A stretch of DNA of 64,000 bases, taken from assembly GCA_024234325.1 (NCBI GenBank), contig JACKOJ010000007.1, positions 70,227 to 134,226 of the forward strand, read 5' to 3'. Shown piece by piece: positions 25,796 through 33,158 of the stretch. The position numbers and the translations under genes were made by a program. This DNA comes from Pseudomonadales bacterium. Its GTDB lineage: Bacteria; Pseudomonadota; Gammaproteobacteria; Pseudomonadales; Pseudohongiellaceae. The number at the start of each line of letters is the position of its first letter. Position 1 is the stretch's first letter. Below the pieces are notes generated by a model. It was not told the origin of the DNA, did not search any database, and saw only the letters and a program-made list of their open reading frames with translations.

Positions 25796-27019
25796 ATGGC
25801 AACGCAACCCACTGCCAACCAGACCATCTACCTCTGGCAGGGCACTGACAAGAACGGCAAGAAGACCAAGGGTGAAATGCCCGGCGCCAGCCAGGCCCTG
25901 GTCAAGGCTCAGTTGCGCAAACAGGGCGTCATCGCCACCAAGGTCAAGCGCAAACCCAAGGATCTGTTCGGCCCGAAGAAACAGAAGATCACCCCGGGCG
26001 ATATCGCCGTCTTCAGTCGCCAGCTCGCCACCATGATGAAGGCGGGGATTCCCCTGGTGCAATCCTTTGAAATCGTGGGCGACAGCCTGGAAAACGCGTC
26101 CATGGCGGAGCTGGTGCGCTCCGTGCGCGACGACGTGGCGGCAGGCAACAACTTTGCCGACTCCATCCGCAAGCACCCGCGCTATTTTGACGAGCTGTTC
26201 TGCAACCTGGTGGAATCGGGCGAGCAGTCCGGCGCACTGGAAACCATGCTCGACCGCGTGGCGACCTACAAGGAAAAGACCGAGGCGCTGAAGGCCAAGA
26301 TCAAGAAGGCCATGAACTACCCCATCGCCGTCGTCGTGGTTGCCATTATTGTGACCGGCATCCTGCTGGTAAAAGTGGTGCCACAGTTTGCAGAGACCTT
26401 CTCCAGCTTCGGCGCCGACCTGCCTGCCTTCACGCTGTTCGTACTGGGCCTGTCCGATCTCGCCATCGACCACTGGTGGAAGGTAGTCATCATTCTTGTG
26501 GCGGCCGGTTACGCCTTCAAGGAGGCGCGCTTGCGCTCCAAGAGCTTTGCCGACTCGGTGGACCGCATTTCACTGAAGCTGCCCATCATCGGCCCCATCA
26601 TTGAAAAATCCTGCTACGCCCGCTTTACACGCACCCTGTCCACGACGTTTGCAGCCGGGGTGCCGCTGGTGGATGCTCTCGACTCCGTGGCCGGCGCTAC
26701 GGGCAACATTGTCTATTCCAGCGCCACCCGCAAGATCAAGGACGATGTCAGCTCCGGCCAGCAACTGAACTTTGCTATCCGCACCACCAACCTCTTTCCG
26801 GTTATGATCACGCAGATGGTAGGCATCGGCGAGGAGTCCGGCGCACTGGACTCCATGCTCGACAAATGTGCCACCTACTATGAGGCAGAGGTCGACAATG
26901 CGGTCGATGGACTCACGGCACTGATGGAGCCGCTGATCATGTCGGTTCTCGGTACCCTGATTGGCGGTCTGATGATCGCGATGTATCTGCCGATCTTCCA
27001 GCTCGGACAAGTCGTATAG
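25796..27019 (+). CDS. pilC: type IV pilus platform protein PilC
   Basis: Inner-membrane platform that couples PilB to pilin insertion. 407 residues with two repeated cytoplasmic T2SSF domains (about 75-195 and 275-400), three membrane segments, FSRQLATMMKAGIPLVQS beginning the first domain and FTRTLSTTFAAGVPLVDA the second. It lies 34 bases after pilB with no terminator between. Confidence 0.97.
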   Translation: MATQPTANQTIYLWQGTDKNGKKTKGEMPGASQALVKAQLRKQGVIATKVKRKPKDLFGPKKQKITPGDIAVFSRQLATMMKAGIPLVQSFEIVGDSLENASMAELVRSVRDDVAAGNNFADSIRKHPRYFDELFCNLVESGEQSGALETMLDRVATYKEKTEALKAKIKKAMNYPIAVVVVAIIVTGILLVKVVPQFAETFSSFGADLPAFTLFVLGLSDLAIDHWWKVVIILVAAGYAFKEARLRSKSFADSVDRISLKLPIIGPIIEKSCYARFTRTLSTTFAAGVPLVDALDSVAGATGNIVYSSATRKIKDDVSSGQQLNFAIRTTNLFPVMITQMVGIGEESGALDSMLDKCATYYEAEVDNAVDGLTALMEPLIMSVLGTLIGGLMIAMYLPIFQLGQVV

Positions 27020-27026
27020 GATTCCC

Positions 27027-27926
27027 ATGGCTCTGATAGACCTGATTCAACACAACACGACCGCGCTCGTGGCCCTGGCCATTGTGCTGGGTCTGATGAT
27101 CGGCAGCTTTCTCAATGTGGTGATCTACCGCATTCCGGTGATGCTGCAACGGGAATGGCGACAGCAGTGTTGCGAGTTTCTGGAGATTGACGAGAAGACC
27201 GTAAAGGACGAGGGCACCGCGCCACAGCACAAGGTCTTCAATCTGGTGAAACCGGATTCCCATTGCCCCCACTGCAATGCTCCCGTGCGCGCCTGGCAGA
27301 ACATCCCCCTGATCAGCTACGCCCTGCTTCGCGGGCGCTGTGCGAGCTGCAAGACGCCGATCTCGCTGCGCTATCCCATCATCGAACTGGTCACGGGCCT
27401 GCTGTCTGGTGTGGTGGCGGTTCATTTCGGGGCCACCTGGCTCTGCCTGGCCATGCTGGTGCTCACCTGGAGCCTGATCGCACTGACCATGATCGACTTC
27501 GATCACCAGTTGCTGCCCGACAATATCACCCTGCCCCTGCTGTGGCTCGGCCTGCTGGTCAACACCCTGCTGCCCGACGCCGGCGTGGGCCCTGCAGATG
27601 CCGTGCTCGGTGCAATCATTGGTTATCTGGCGCTGTGGTCGGTGTACTGGGCATTCAAACTGCTTACGGGCAAGGAAGGCATGGGCTACGGCGATTTCAA
27701 GCTGCTGGCGGCACTGGGTGCCTGGATGGGCTGGAAGGTGCTGCTGCTGATCGTCATCCTGTCCAGCCTGGTCGGTGCCGTCGTGGGCATCATTCTCCTG
27801 CTGTTCCTCGGGCGCGATCGCAACATCCCGATCCCCTTCGGTCCCTATCTCGCCGGCGCCGGCTTTATTACCCTGATCTGGGGGGAGCCGCTCATGTCCC
27901 TCTACTTCAGCCGCCTGGTGGGTTGA
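27027..27926 (+). CDS. pilD: prepilin peptidase / N-methyltransferase PilD
   Basis: Inner-membrane aspartic peptidase that removes pilin leaders and methylates the new N-terminal Phe; both pilins in the window are its substrates. 299 residues. The cytoplasmic zinc loop has Cys80, Cys83, Cys105 and Cys108 (CPHC and CASC). Catalytic aspartates lie in TMIDFDHQLLPD (about 157-159) and GMGYGDFK (Asp223), in the GxGD protease class. It starts 7 bases after pilC, and coaE starts 1 base after its stop. Confidence 0.97.
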   Translation: MALIDLIQHNTTALVALAIVLGLMIGSFLNVVIYRIPVMLQREWRQQCCEFLEIDEKTVKDEGTAPQHKVFNLVKPDSHCPHCNAPVRAWQNIPLISYALLRGRCASCKTPISLRYPIIELVTGLLSGVVAVHFGATWLCLAMLVLTWSLIALTMIDFDHQLLPDNITLPLLWLGLLVNTLLPDAGVGPADAVLGAIIGYLALWSVYWAFKLLTGKEGMGYGDFKLLAALGAWMGWKVLLLIVILSSLVGAVVGIILLLFLGRDRNIPIPFGPYLAGAGFITLIWGEPLMSLYFSRLVG

Positions 27927-27927
27927 G

Positions 27928-28575
27928 GTGACTGCGCAGAGCAAACCCTTTGTCGTGGGCGTCACGGGTGGCATCGGCAGCGGCAAGAGTGCCGCCACCG
28001 CCATGTTCGCCGAACTTGGCGTGCAGGTCGTCGACGCCGACATAGTTGCCCGTCAGGTCGTTGAACCGGGCTGCCCGGCACTGGCTCGCATCGCGGAGCA
28101 CTTTGGTTCGCACCTCCTTCACCCGGACGGCAGTCTGGACCGCACCGCGCTGCGCAACATCGTGTTCAGCCAGGCCAGCGAGCGTGAGTGGCTGGAAGCC
28201 CTTCTGCACCCCCTGATCCGCGAGGAAATTGGTCGACAACTGTCGCGATGCCACTCCCCGTACAGCATTCTCTCCTCTCCCCTGCTGCTGGAGACGGGAC
28301 AGAACAAACTGGTGGATACCGTCTTGTTGATCGATGTCAGCGAAGAGACGCAGATCGAACGCACGCGTCTGCGCGACGGCGCAGACACCAGCAAGGTCGA
28401 AGCCATCATGGCAAGCCAGTGGTCACGCGAAAAGCGACAGCGCCACGCCGATCACATACTGCTTAATGAAGGAAGCCTGGAGGAATTGCGCGACAGGATT
28501 CGCACACTGCATGAAGAATTCCTGCAGCAAGCGGCGCTGTGCCAGGAATTTTCGGAGGGAAATACCAACCCATGA
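27928..28575 (+). CDS. coaE: dephospho-CoA kinase
   Basis: Last step of coenzyme A synthesis: ATP-dependent phosphorylation of dephospho-CoA. GTG start; 215 residues. P-loop TGGIGSGKS (13-21), DADIVARQVVEPG after it, LLLETG in the middle, and a C-terminal basic lid region (MASQWSREKRQRHADHILLN). It is embedded in the pil operon, as in many gammaproteobacteria. Its stop overlaps the yacG start by 4 bases. Confidence 0.96.
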   Translation: MTAQSKPFVVGVTGGIGSGKSAATAMFAELGVQVVDADIVARQVVEPGCPALARIAEHFGSHLLHPDGSLDRTALRNIVFSQASEREWLEALLHPLIREEIGRQLSRCHSPYSILSSPLLLETGQNKLVDTVLLIDVSEETQIERTRLRDGADTSKVEAIMASQWSREKRQRHADHILLNEGSLEELRDRIRTLHEEFLQQAALCQEFSEGNTNP

Positions 28576-28769
28576 ACACACGTGTACTGAAGGTCAACTG
28601 CCCCACCTGCAACGAGATTGTTGTATGGTCACAAGACAACCCCTATCGCCCGTTCTGTTCGCAGCGCTGCAAGATGATCGACTTTGGCGACTGGGCCAGC
28701 GAGCGCCATGTGATTGCAGGCGAGTCCGTCAGCCAACAGGACGACGACGAGGAAAACGATCTGTACTGA
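28572..28769 (+). CDS. yacG: DNA gyrase inhibitor YacG (zinc protein)
   Basis: 65-residue zinc-ribbon protein that binds GyrB and inhibits gyrase in E. coli. Start at ATG 28572, overlapping the coaE stop (ATGA). Zinc ligands Cys10, Cys13, Cys29 and Cys33 (CPTC and CSQRC), then the conserved MIDFGDWASERHVIAG, and an acidic tail DDDEEND. Last gene of the pilB operon. Confidence 0.95.
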   Translation: MNTRVLKVNCPTCNEIVVWSQDNPYRPFCSQRCKMIDFGDWASERHVIAGESVSQQDDDEENDLY

Positions 28770-28805
28770 TTGCCGCCGTCCTTATGGCTGGCACCTTATA
28801 ACGGT

Positions 28806-28833
28806 GACCTTACAGCGGCGACCTTACAGCGGC
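28806..28833. repeat. 14-bp perfect tandem duplication over a stop codon
   Basis: GACCTTACAGCGGC occurs twice head to tail. The second copy holds the stop codon (28824-28826) of the minus-strand exported protein, and the first copy repeats the same stop trinucleotide downstream. It looks like a recent slippage or duplication event and does not change the protein. Confidence 0.85.
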
Positions 28834-30830
28834 GAATAACTCGGCAGAGGCAGCCAGTAGATCTTGCCACTGTCGCCGTTGAGATCGGAGTTCATCAGAA
28901 TCATGACCAGCTTGCCGTCCCGCGACAGCCTGATCTTCTTCACCGTTTCACCCTCACCGAGACCCAGAGGATAGCTGTTATGCAGCAGATGGGTTTCCAC
29001 GTCGAAGAAATAAAGTTTCTCACCGTCCGTCGCAATCAGAAGCTTGCCGGACTGATCGAAAACCGCGCTGACCGGCGCGCCTTCCAGAAACCATTCACCG
29101 TCGGTGTTGTAGTAGTCCCTCGGGTTCATGTCCACGATACTGGTGTGAGGTTCCATCTCGTTGCCCTGGGGGCAGGAATAAGCCAGACGGGTACCATCGG
29201 GGGAAATGCTGAAGTCGGTACAGCCGCTGCCCACAGGGATATCCGTACCGGGAACAAAGGTAGTTGCCTGTGTGGAGGTGTTGAAGTCAAAGGTGACCAG
29301 ATTGGATTCCGTGGTCAGAAACACATGCTTCTGCACCGGGTCGTATTCAATTCTCACAGGGCTTAGCAGCGCCGTGGCAGCGACGGTCGGATCCCCGTCG
29401 CGATTGAAGATGCCCATCCACAAGCCTTCCTTCGCAGGCCCGTTTTCCTCCTGGTCAAACAGCGGATCGAATAACAGCGTGAAGACATTGCCATTCTCGC
29501 CGATCGCAAAATCCCGTGGAATGAAACTGCGCCCGCCCTCTGTCAGACGATGATAGGTAAAGGCGCCACTGCCCAGATCCAGTTGATACATGCGCTGGGA
29601 CTCCGGGTGCGTGGACAGGTAAACGGTACCCGAGCCCGCATCCAGCTCCATCTGCGAAGGAATGGTGTTGAACTTGTACACCGCGCCCGTCTCTCCGGAG
29701 ATGACATTGCGCTCCACCAGACGGTTGTTCTTTGTGTCTCCGATCAGCACCCAGCCATGGCATAGGGGAATGAAGTCCTGCGTGGGTTCGGTCACGAGAC
29801 TGCCGCCGAACTGGGCAATACCGGTCACGCCTCCAGCCTGCACATCCCCCACACTTAGCAGACCGAAACGCATGGGATTGCTGCCCGTCACATACTGCAG
29901 TTGCAGGTGGTACTCCTTCCCCGAATACAGCATCGACGGCACATCGAGGATGCCGGTGGCGCTGTTGTAGGAGGGAGTACCGGGCGCCAGAGTCTGCGAG
30001 CCGGGAGGCGCGGTAAAGGCAGAGCAGTCGAGCAACTGCAGCCCGGTACGGCCGGTGCCGCTGATGCTGCCCGCAGGCGTCACATCCGTGGCGGCGCTGA
30101 GCTCAAACGCCACCGCATTGGGGTCCACCATCGACAACGCGACATTGTAAGTGCCGACCCCGGGCGCACTCAGCCCCGGCACGGACAGGGTGTAGCCATC
30201 GAAACGGGCCCGGTCCGTCGGCTGAACCGGTGCACTACCGACCGAATAATCGAGACTGTAAAGGGGGCGGAACTTCACGCCCGTCCAGGCCGGAAAACCC
30301 GCCGTGACCTCTTCCGGGACTGCCGTACTCTGCACACGCAGCCCGACATAGCGACTTCCGGGCAGGATGGCATTGACGGCGCCGGTCACATCCAGGGTGA
30401 TGGTTGCGGCGGGATTACCGCCAGTGAGCTGCATGGCGTCGAACTCGGCAACCGGCAGACTGCCCCCGGCCTTGTAGTCGAACAGGTCGATACTGCCATC
30501 GTCGGCGAAACTGTAAACCTGCAGGGGAGCCTTGCCGCCCCGGGGAAACAGGGCATCGACGGGCAGGCTGAGAATGGCGCTGCTGACGCTCTTCCTGTCG
30601 CCGAAATCGAAGACCATGACAGCAGCATCCACATAGGTCTTGCTGGTCACTGCCCAGCCGTCATTGGTCATATAGCTTGCGCGCAGCACCGGTTCGTCCG
30701 GGTTGGGATTCGCCTCAACCAGCACGGCCTCTTCCACCAGCGGTGCCTGTTCTGCCAGGGCGGCCCCGATGCCGGTCCACAGCGCCATCAGCGCTACCAG
30801 GGTCTTGAGCGTCTTCGTGCCTGTCGCCAT
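28824..30830 (-). CDS. exported protein of unknown function with a beta-propeller-like C-terminal half
   Basis: 668 residues. Signal peptide MATGTKTLKTLVALMALWTG to about ALA at 26. The N-terminal third (about 45-190) contains SYMTNDGWAVTSKTYVDA and DFGDRKSVSSAILSLPV, resembling the beta-sandwich (DNRLRE-like) modules of secreted proteins. Two Cys (in LLDCSAF and PLCHGWV) may pair. From about 345 on there are repeated strands of the type HVFLTTESNLVTFDFNT, FSISPDGTRLAYSC, GKLLIATDGEKLYFFDVE and IRLSRDGKLVMILM, typical of a WD/YVTN-like propeller with about six blades. No enzyme motif recognised. Single gene, own upstream region, convergent with yacG. Confidence 0.7.
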   Translation of the reverse strand: MATGTKTLKTLVALMALWTGIGAALAEQAPLVEEAVLVEANPNPDEPVLRASYMTNDGWAVTSKTYVDAAVMVFDFGDRKSVSSAILSLPVDALFPRGGKAPLQVYSFADDGSIDLFDYKAGGSLPVAEFDAMQLTGGNPAATITLDVTGAVNAILPGSRYVGLRVQSTAVPEEVTAGFPAWTGVKFRPLYSLDYSVGSAPVQPTDRARFDGYTLSVPGLSAPGVGTYNVALSMVDPNAVAFELSAATDVTPAGSISGTGRTGLQLLDCSAFTAPPGSQTLAPGTPSYNSATGILDVPSMLYSGKEYHLQLQYVTGSNPMRFGLLSVGDVQAGGVTGIAQFGGSLVTEPTQDFIPLCHGWVLIGDTKNNRLVERNVISGETGAVYKFNTIPSQMELDAGSGTVYLSTHPESQRMYQLDLGSGAFTYHRLTEGGRSFIPRDFAIGENGNVFTLLFDPLFDQEENGPAKEGLWMGIFNRDGDPTVAATALLSPVRIEYDPVQKHVFLTTESNLVTFDFNTSTQATTFVPGTDIPVGSGCTDFSISPDGTRLAYSCPQGNEMEPHTSIVDMNPRDYYNTDGEWFLEGAPVSAVFDQSGKLLIATDGEKLYFFDVETHLLHNSYPLGLGEGETVKKIRLSRDGKLVMILMNSDLNGDSGKIYWLPLPSYSPL

Positions 30831-30989
30831 AGGAGGTTTCCTGCCAGTTTCCTGTGCACGCCGCAGCGCGTATGATTTTGGAGATTATGCGCTTAAAGCC
30901 AATAAAATCAAGCCATTACCAAAGAAAGCGGTGACTCAGGTCACAGTCTCTTTGCTAAGTCCCTCCAAGCATAGCACTTTGAGAGAGGA

Positions 30990-31931
30990 TTACCGGGAAA
31001 CGGCAAAGGCGGAAATGGCCGCCACCCCGGCAGCCCCATGACGCAGGGCCTGGGGAATGTCAGCGATCTGCATGCCGCCCAGAGCATATATCGGCAGGTC
31101 GACCCCGGCACTGAGTTCCGCGAAACGCGGCCAGCCGAGCACAGGTGCTTCCGGGTGACTGGTGGTTTGCGCCACTGGGGAAAGAAGGGCGTAATCCGCG
31201 CCAATGGTACTGGCATGCTCCAGCTCTGCGAGGGAATGACAGGAGACGCTGAAGCCCACCTCGGCGCCGACGGGGCGGGCCTGTAGCCGTGAGGCAATGG
31301 CGCTGCTGACGTGCAGGCCGTCTACCGGCGCGGTGACGAAGCGCTCGGGAGTGGTGTTCCACACCAATGCACACCCCTGCCGCTGGCACTGTGCCAGCAA
31401 GTCGGGAATCAAGGCCTGCAAGGTCGCTTCGGACAGCGTGCGCTGGCGCAGATGGATGACGGGAAGCCGTTGTTGCAGCAGACGGAAGACCTCTTCCTGC
31501 AGGGCAGGCACTGTCGCGGCACTTGCGGTAATAGCGATGCGGTCCGGCATCCGGAGGCGATGAATGATCGCAGCATTGGCTGCAGGGAATTCAGCAGGAT
31601 TCAAGTTCTGAATATCGGCCCAGCGCAGGGGTTGCCCTTCACGGCCGACCGGCTCGCCGGCAAACGCCAGCACCCGCCGCACCTCAAGAAGGACACGCTT
31701 GTCCGGATAGTCGTGCCGGATGCAACACAAAGGCGCATCCTCGATTACCTCAATACCAAGCTCTTCTCTCAGCTCACGACTCAACGCCTGCCCTATGGTT
31801 TCCCCGGGTTCACACTTGCCACCCGGGAACTCCCACAGCCCGCCCTGATGTACATCTTTCGGACGCAATGCCACCAGCACACGCCCCTGGGAATCGGTGA
31901 CAACACCGACGGCCACATGTACCGTCTTCAT
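30990..31931 (-). CDS. MutT-type Nudix hydrolase fused to a ThiE-like domain
   Basis: 313 residues. Start at ATG 31931 (MKTVHVAVGVV, the MutT N-terminus), 1 base after the argJ stop; a 25-residue upstream extension within argJ is rejected. Nudix box GGKCEPGE...RELREELG at 37-59, with 8-oxo-dGTP pyrophosphatase as the expected activity. From about 130 the chain resembles thiamine-phosphate synthase/TenI (LLQQRLPVIHLRQRTLSE, VDGLHVSSA, GADYALLSPVAQT, LPIYALGGM). This fusion is known in gammaproteobacteria (Nudix family hydrolase YP_xxx type), but the role of the second domain is unsettled. Last gene of the secA-argJ unit. Confidence 0.9.
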   Translation of the reverse strand: MKTVHVAVGVVTDSQGRVLVALRPKDVHQGGLWEFPGGKCEPGETIGQALSRELREELGIEVIEDAPLCCIRHDYPDKRVLLEVRRVLAFAGEPVGREGQPLRWADIQNLNPAEFPAANAAIIHRLRMPDRIAITASAATVPALQEEVFRLLQQRLPVIHLRQRTLSEATLQALIPDLLAQCQRQGCALVWNTTPERFVTAPVDGLHVSSAIASRLQARPVGAEVGFSVSCHSLAELEHASTIGADYALLSPVAQTTSHPEAPVLGWPRFAELSAGVDLPIYALGGMQIADIPQALRHGAAGVAAISAFAVSR

Positions 31932-31932
31932 C

Positions 31933-33153
31933 TTAACTACGATAACTGGCGTTGATGCGCACGTATTCCTCTGACAGATCGGATGTCCATACCGTCTCTC
32001 GCGCATCTCCGCGCCCCAGATTTACGGTAATCAGAATCTCGGACTTGTTCATTTCCGCCTGTCCCTGTGCTTCGGTGTAACCGGGGGCCAGCATGCCGTT
32101 CGTTGCGATACAGACGTCGCCCAGGTGCAGGCTGATACGCTCCACATCGAGCTCTTCGATACCGGCGCGCCCCACAGCCGCGAGGATACGCCCCCAGTTC
32201 GGGTCGGAGGCAGAGAGTGCAGTTTTCACCAGCGGAGACTCCGCAATTGCGTAGGCCACCAGCAGACATTCACGGGTATTGCCGCCACCCTGAATATCCA
32301 CCGTCACAAATTTTTTCGCACCCTCGGCATCGCGAATGATGTCCTTGGCCAGCTCTTTCACCAGTGCCTGCAGAGCCTCCTCAAAACGGGCAAAGTCGTC
32401 GGCACTGGCGGGGGCAATCTCGACACCGGCCTTGCCGGTGGCAGCCAGAATGCAGCAGTCATTGGTCGAGGTGTCACCGTCCACGGTAATGCGATTGAAC
32501 GATTGGTCCACCACCCCGTTGAGCAGTTCCTGCAGCACGGGCTGAGTGATTTTCGCGTCGGTAAACACGAAACCCAGCATGGTCGCCATGTTGGGCTTGA
32601 TCATGCCGGCCCCCTTGGTCATGCCGGTGATGGTCACTGTCTTGCCCTGCAAATTGAGCTGCACAGAACGGGCCTTCGGACGGGTGTCCGTCGTCATGAT
32701 GCCCTTGGCAGCGTTCAGCCAGTCCTGTCCCAGGGCCGCCAGCGCATGGGGGATACCCGCCTCCACTTTGGCAACCGGCAGGTTCTCACCAATCACGCCC
32801 GTGGAGAATGGCAGCACTGTGTCCACCGGCACACCCGCCGCACGTGCCATCGCCTCGCAGCAGGCCTGGGCATCCGCGAGACCTTTCTGCCCGGTTCCCG
32901 CATTCGCGTTCCCGGTGTTGATCAGCAGATAACGGCTGGCACCGGCACTGCTGGCCAGATGCTTGCGTGCGACGTGAACAGGCGCCGCACAGAAGGCATT
33001 GCGCGTGAACACTCCCGCCGCTGTGCTGCCTTCGTCCAGCGCGATCAGAACCAGATCGAGACGGTTGGCATAACGAATGTGGCTGGCCACCGCCGCTACC
33101 TGCACGCCCGCCACCGATTTCAGATCTTCTGCTTTTATCGCTGTTTCGCTCAT
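31933..33153 (-). CDS. argJ: bifunctional ornithine acetyltransferase / N-acetylglutamate synthase
   Basis: Transfers acetyl from N-acetylornithine to glutamate in the cyclic arginine pathway, and may also make acetylglutamate from acetyl-CoA. Start at ATG 33153 (MSETAIKAEDL); an 18-residue upstream extension is rejected. 406 residues. The self-cleavage site is visible as KPNMA-TMLG (Ala190/Thr191), with Thr191 becoming the N-terminal nucleophile of the beta chain. LLINTGNANAGTG (76-88) is conserved. It starts 5 bases after the secA stop. Confidence 0.97.
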   Translation of the reverse strand: MSETAIKAEDLKSVAGVQVAAVASHIRYANRLDLVLIALDEGSTAAGVFTRNAFCAAPVHVARKHLASSAGASRYLLINTGNANAGTGQKGLADAQACCEAMARAAGVPVDTVLPFSTGVIGENLPVAKVEAGIPHALAALGQDWLNAAKGIMTTDTRPKARSVQLNLQGKTVTITGMTKGAGMIKPNMATMLGFVFTDAKITQPVLQELLNGVVDQSFNRITVDGDTSTNDCCILAATGKAGVEIAPASADDFARFEEALQALVKELAKDIIRDAEGAKKFVTVDIQGGGNTRECLLVAYAIAESPLVKTALSASDPNWGRILAAVGRAGIEELDVERISLHLGDVCIATNGMLAPGYTEAQGQAEMNKSEILITVNLGRGDARETVWTSDLSEEYVRINASYRS

Positions 33154-33158
33154 AGTGA

